The notes under the pieces: generated by a model
What the model was told of the DNA's origin: nothing
Seen by the model: only the letters and a program-made list of their open reading frames with translations
Databases searched by the model: none
Shown here: one piece after another, positions 6,691 to 9,084 of the stretch
Position numbering within the stretch: the first letter of the stretch is position 1
Layout of the letters: every line of letters begins with the position of its first letter
Translations under genes and position numbers: made by a program
Origin: Alphaproteobacteria bacterium
Lineage (GTDB): Bacteria; Pseudomonadota; Alphaproteobacteria; Puniceispirillales; Puniceispirillaceae
DNA length: 9,084 bases
Reading direction: 5' to 3'
Assembly (NCBI GenBank): GCA_011524805.1
Contig: WTJO01000217.1
Coordinates: 1-9,084 of the forward strand

Positions 6691-7641
6691 ATGACCACAG
6701 CCACAGCAACTCTTGATGTAAAATTAGCCGAAGAGGTAAGAGATGCGCTGGCGTCAGGCAGGCCTGTGGTAGCGCTTGAATCAACCATTATCGCGCATGG
6801 TCTGCCCTATCCTGATAATATCCAGACCGCAAAGGCATTAGAAGACAGGGTACGGAATGGCGGTGCAGTACCAGCTACTATCGCCGTGCTGGATGGTATA
6901 GCAAAGGCCGGACTTAGCACAGAAGAGCTTGACGTTATCGCACAGCCAGCAGCCAATATCGCCAAATTATCCAGACGTGATCTAGCCTTTGCGCTTAGCC
7001 AGAAACGCCATGGTGCCACCACTGTTGCAGCCACAATGATCATCGCCGAGGCGGCAGGGATTGAGATATTTGCCACAGGCGGGATTGGCGGCGTACATCG
7101 GGGCGCAGAAACAAATTTCGATATTTCCGCCGATTTGCCGGAACTGGCAAGAACCAATGTCGCTGTCATCTGCGCAGGGCCGAAGGCGATTCTGGATATC
7201 GGGCTGACGATGGAATATCTTGAAACCTATGGCGTGCCTGTTATCGGATATAGATGTGACAGCATGCCGGCCTTCTATTCGGCGCGCTCTGCGCATCCGA
7301 TTGAGATGCGGCTAGATGATGCAGAGGCTATTGCCCGTCTATGCTGGCAGAAATGGCATGCAGGCCTTGATGGCGGGGTGCTGGTGGCAAATCCTATCCC
7401 GCCTGCCTTTGACATTCCCTATCACGAGATGGCGGTGGTGATAGAAGATGCTCTTGCCAAAGCACAAGATGCAGGCATTAGCGGCAAGGCGCTTACACCC
7501 TTCTTGCTGGCCGAAATCTCAAATTTGACCCATGGTGAAAGCCTGTCTGCGAACAAGGCGCTGGTAGAAAATAATGTATCGTTGGCAACAGAGATAGCCT
7601 GTCATCTGGCTGAACTGAAACAGGCGCGCTCAAAACCCTGA
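6691..7641 (+). CDS. psuG: Pseudouridine-5'-phosphate glycosidase PsuG
   Basis: PsuG breaks the C-C glycosidic bond of pseudouridine 5'-phosphate, giving uracil and ribose 5-phosphate. The 316-residue length is normal and the family motifs are clear: A-L-E-S-T-I-I-A-H-G-L-P (28-39), G-G-I-G-G-V-H-R-G-A-E (130-140), F-D-I-S-A-D-L (143-149) and C-A-G-P-K-A-I-L-D (161-169). From the offset of one against E. coli PsuG, the catalytic residues should be Glu30, Asp148 and the Schiff-base Lys165; Asn288 is also kept. A Mn2+ ion is expected in the family. ATG 6691 has AGGA (6679-6682) eight bases upstream. It lies 51 bp after psuK on the same strand, with no terminator between. Its last 12 bases overlap the convergent dioxygenase gene. 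Confidence 0.97.
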   Translation: MTTATATLDVKLAEEVRDALASGRPVVALESTIIAHGLPYPDNIQTAKALEDRVRNGGAVPATIAVLDGIAKAGLSTEELDVIAQPAANIAKLSRRDLAFALSQKRHGATTVAATMIIAEAAGIEIFATGGIGGVHRGAETNFDISADLPELARTNVAVICAGPKAILDIGLTMEYLETYGVPVIGYRCDSMPAFYSARSAHPIEMRLDDAEAIARLCWQKWHAGLDGGVLVANPIPPAFDIPYHEMAVVIEDALAKAQDAGISGKALTPFLLAEISNLTHGESLSANKALVENNVSLATEIACHLAELKQARSKP

Positions 7642-8517
7642 TAGCGGCAGCGAGGCAGGACGCTGAAGCCAGTTATCAGCCGGATAGTCACATGCCCCGT
7701 CTATCAGATGAAGCGCGTATGCATAGCGCGATGTATCTGATGTATTTTCATGAGATAGATGTGGCAGACGCCCATGCAGTACCACCAGCGTGCCTGTATC
7801 AGCTTCCAAAGGAGTGGTGCAGTCTGCCAGCGCTTCATCGCTAAGCGATGTCATCACCATCTCGTCCCCCTGTCTGTGAAAGCGATGTTTCAAGCTGGCC
7901 TTATGCCCGCCTCTGGCCGCCCACATACAGCCATTATCTTTCGTTGCCGGCTCTAATGCCAGCCATAGCCCGATACAGCTTTCAGGACTTGTATATAGAA
8001 AAGTTGAATCCTGATGGCTATTTACCTCGCCGCCAATAAAGGGCTGTTTGCAAATCACCATGGATTGCAACAGAAGCGGGCTATGCATCTTCAGTGCCGA
8101 GACAAGATGTTTGAATTTTTCCTGACGCGAAAAGGGCGCGAATACAGGATCAAGATCATGTAAAGCATGGCCAATTTTATTTACTGCCCGCGCCTTTGGC
8201 TTTATCAGCCTGCCGCTCTCATCTACCGCCCCTGCTTCCAGAAAACAGGATATATCGGCAGCAGATTCCATAAAATAGTCAGAGGCGGCATGCGACTGGC
8301 CAGAGGCAGAAAACACTACCTGATTAGCCTCAGCATCAAAATTGTCTATAAGCTGGTCTGTGCGGTCACGCAGGCTGGCACATTCTGCATCTGTCGCAAA
8401 ATTATCTATCAGCAAAAACCCGTCCTGCTCAAAGGCTGCGGCCAGTCTGGCGCTGTCATCTGTCTGCCAGCCTATTTTGGTGGCGTCAAATCTGGCTATC
8501 TGTTCTTGTGATATCAT
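7630..8517 (-). CDS. PHYHD1-type phytanoyl-CoA dioxygenase family protein
   Basis: This is a soluble Fe(II)/2-oxoglutarate-dependent oxygenase of 295 residues. The iron ligands should be His168 and Asp170 (motif H-Q-D, 168-170) and His253, with Arg264 eleven residues later binding 2-oxoglutarate. From remembered sequence it resembles animal PHYHD1 along much of its length: N-K-I-G-H-A-L-H (113-120), D-P-V-F (123-126), Q-S-M-V-I-C-K-Q-P (151-159), G-G-E-V (162-165), N-G-C-M-W (195-199) and N-W-L-Q (282-285). The substrate of PHYHD1-type enzymes is not established, so none is assigned. The start at 8517 is chosen because AGAGG lies five bases upstream; an in-frame upstream codon (near 8604) would lie inside zur. 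It follows the zur stop by 25 bp and probably shares its transcript. All key residues are present, so it should be active. Confidence 0.92.
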   Translation of the reverse strand: MISQEQIARFDATKIGWQTDDSARLAAAFEQDGFLLIDNFATDAECASLRDRTDQLIDNFDAEANQVVFSASGQSHAASDYFMESAADISCFLEAGAVDESGRLIKPKARAVNKIGHALHDLDPVFAPFSRQEKFKHLVSALKMHSPLLLQSMVICKQPFIGGEVNSHQDSTFLYTSPESCIGLWLALEPATKDNGCMWAARGGHKASLKHRFHRQGDEMVMTSLSDEALADCTTPLEADTGTLVVLHGRLPHLSHENTSDTSRYAYALHLIDGACDYPADNWLQRPASLPLSGF

Positions 8518-8542
8518 ATTATCCTCTTTTGACGTGATGTGC

Positions 8543-8947
8543 CTACTGATCGCTGCATTCGCCACATTGGCCGTAAATTTCAACAATCGATCTGTCTGGC
8601 ACAAAACCGCTCATTTCGGGCAAGGCTTCGATTGTGCTGGAAAGCTGCTCATCAAGATGTTCTGTTACCATCCCGCAATCATTACAGATTGCGAAAATAG
8701 GTGTGCCCTGATGTGATTCAGCACAGCAGACCGTCCATGCATTCAGGCTTTCAAGCCGGTGTACAAGCCCTAATGCTGCAAGCTGATCAAGTGGCCGGTA
8801 CACCTGCAAGGGCGCCTTAAAGCCCTCATCACGCAACCTGTCCAGAAGCGCATAGGCACCAAGCGGCTGGCGCGCACCAGACAGGGCTTCTAGCACCAGA
8901 GACTGGTTTTTGGTCAGTTTGGATGTGTCTTTGGCATGCTTGTTCAT
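8543..8947 (-). CDS. zur: Zinc uptake regulator Zur (Fur family)
   Basis: Zur binds zinc and then represses zinc-uptake genes such as znuABC. The 134-residue protein has an N-terminal winged helix (L-T-K-N-Q-S-L-V-L-E, 11-20; recognition helix near A-P-L-Q-V-Y-R-P-L-D, 45-54) and a C-terminal metal-binding dimer domain. The phrase V-H-R-L-E-S-L-N-A (62-70) is typical of Zur. Structural zinc should sit on C88/C91 (C-N-D-C) and C128/C131 (C-G-E-C). By alignment with E. coli Zur the sensing-site ligands are H63, C74, H79 and E96, all present; the loop between C74 and H79 is shorter than in E. coli. ATG 8947 has AAGG eight bases upstream; a GTG at 8950 is an alternative start. It lies right after the znuB stop, so it may be repressed with the transporter by its own product. 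Confidence 0.93.
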   Translation of the reverse strand: MNKHAKDTSKLTKNQSLVLEALSGARQPLGAYALLDRLRDEGFKAPLQVYRPLDQLAALGLVHRLESLNAWTVCCAESHQGTPIFAICNDCGMVTEHLDEQLSSTIEALPEMSGFVPDRSIVEIYGQCGECSDQ

Positions 8948-8952
8948 CACAG

Positions 8953-9084
8953 TTACCTTTTCGTTGGCGAAGCAGATATGTGCTTTATGTCCTGTTTTAC
9001 CTTGGCAAAAATTCGCGGAATTGGCAAAACCGAGAGAATAAAACAGATCATTGCCGCAACCACAATGCTTGGCCCGGCCGGCGT
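8953..9084 (-). CDS. znuB: Zinc ABC transporter permease ZnuB, C-terminal 43 residues (partial)
   Basis: The minus strand from the right edge to a TAA at 8953 encodes the end of an ABC-3 family metal permease. The conserved T-P-A-G-P-S-I-V-V-A-A motif opens the fragment, followed by a last membrane helix (M-I-C-F-I-L-S-V-L) and a basic tail. ZnuB forms the inner-membrane channel for zinc, powered by ZnuC and fed by periplasmic ZnuA. The stop is five bases before the zur ATG, and the ribosome site for zur (AAGG) lies in the last codons. The zur neighbour makes zinc the likely substrate rather than manganese or iron. The N-terminus and most of the gene lie outside the window. Confidence 0.85.
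   Translation of the reverse strand, partial: TPAGPSIVVAAMICFILSVLPIPRIFAKVKQDIKHISASPTKR

Noticed and set aside
7638..7679. Intrinsic terminator between psuG and the dioxygenase gene
   Set aside because: The nested stem has a large loop, mismatched middle and no T-run on either strand.
8518..8604. Longer start for the dioxygenase at 8604
   Set aside because: It would overlap the zur end by about 60 bases and has no good ribosome site, while ATG 8517 has AGAGG at five bases.
1..9084. CRISPR array, insertion sequence, tRNA or rRNA
   Set aside because: No regularly spaced repeats, transposase motifs or RNA-gene features were seen; nearly all of the window is coding.

Overview
The window looks like a piece of chromosome from an alphaproteobacterium, probably a marine one. 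Base composition is moderate, and AGA arginine and ATA isoleucine codons are common, unlike high-GC alphaproteobacteria. Genes are tightly packed with start/stop overlaps. The long CcmI-type C-terminus and the Zur style also fit an alphaproteobacterium. A SAR116-like organism is my best guess, but this is inference; no rRNA or other marker is present.

Layout: (1) Bases 1-896, minus strand, hold the N-terminal 298 residues of a secreted protein with a signal peptide, a Calx-beta domain and a second beta-rich domain; it runs off the left edge. (2) Bases 897-1138 are a 242-bp divergent intergenic region with inverted repeats, clustered TGACA/TGTCA half-sites and weak promoter candidates. (3) Bases 1139-5758, plus strand, are a compact cytochrome c maturation operon: ccmE, ccmF, ccmG and a fused ccmH-ccmI. 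(4) Bases 5755-7641, plus strand, hold psuK and psuG, which degrade pseudouridine. psuK overlaps the ccmHI stop codon, so the two pathways look co-transcribed. (5) Bases 7630-9084, minus strand, hold the end of znuB, then zur, then a PHYHD1-type Fe(II)/2-oxoglutarate dioxygenase as one apparent operon. It converges on psuG with a 12-bp coding overlap.

How the genes work together: CcmE receives heme (from CcmC, not in this window) and passes it to CcmF, which ligates it to apocytochrome c. CcmG and the CcmH part handle the thiol redox of the CXXCH motif, and the CcmI part holds the apocytochrome. ccmA-D are not here. PsuK phosphorylates pseudouridine and PsuG splits pseudouridine 5'-phosphate into uracil and ribose 5-phosphate. 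ZnuB is the membrane permease of the zinc importer and Zur its zinc-sensing repressor; the dioxygenase behind zur has no known substrate.

Most genes are confidently assigned conserved families. I did not find a clearly new system. The points most worth attention are the dioxygenase in the zinc operon, the coupling of ccm to psuKG, the ccmH-ccmI fusion, and the partial secreted Calx-beta protein.
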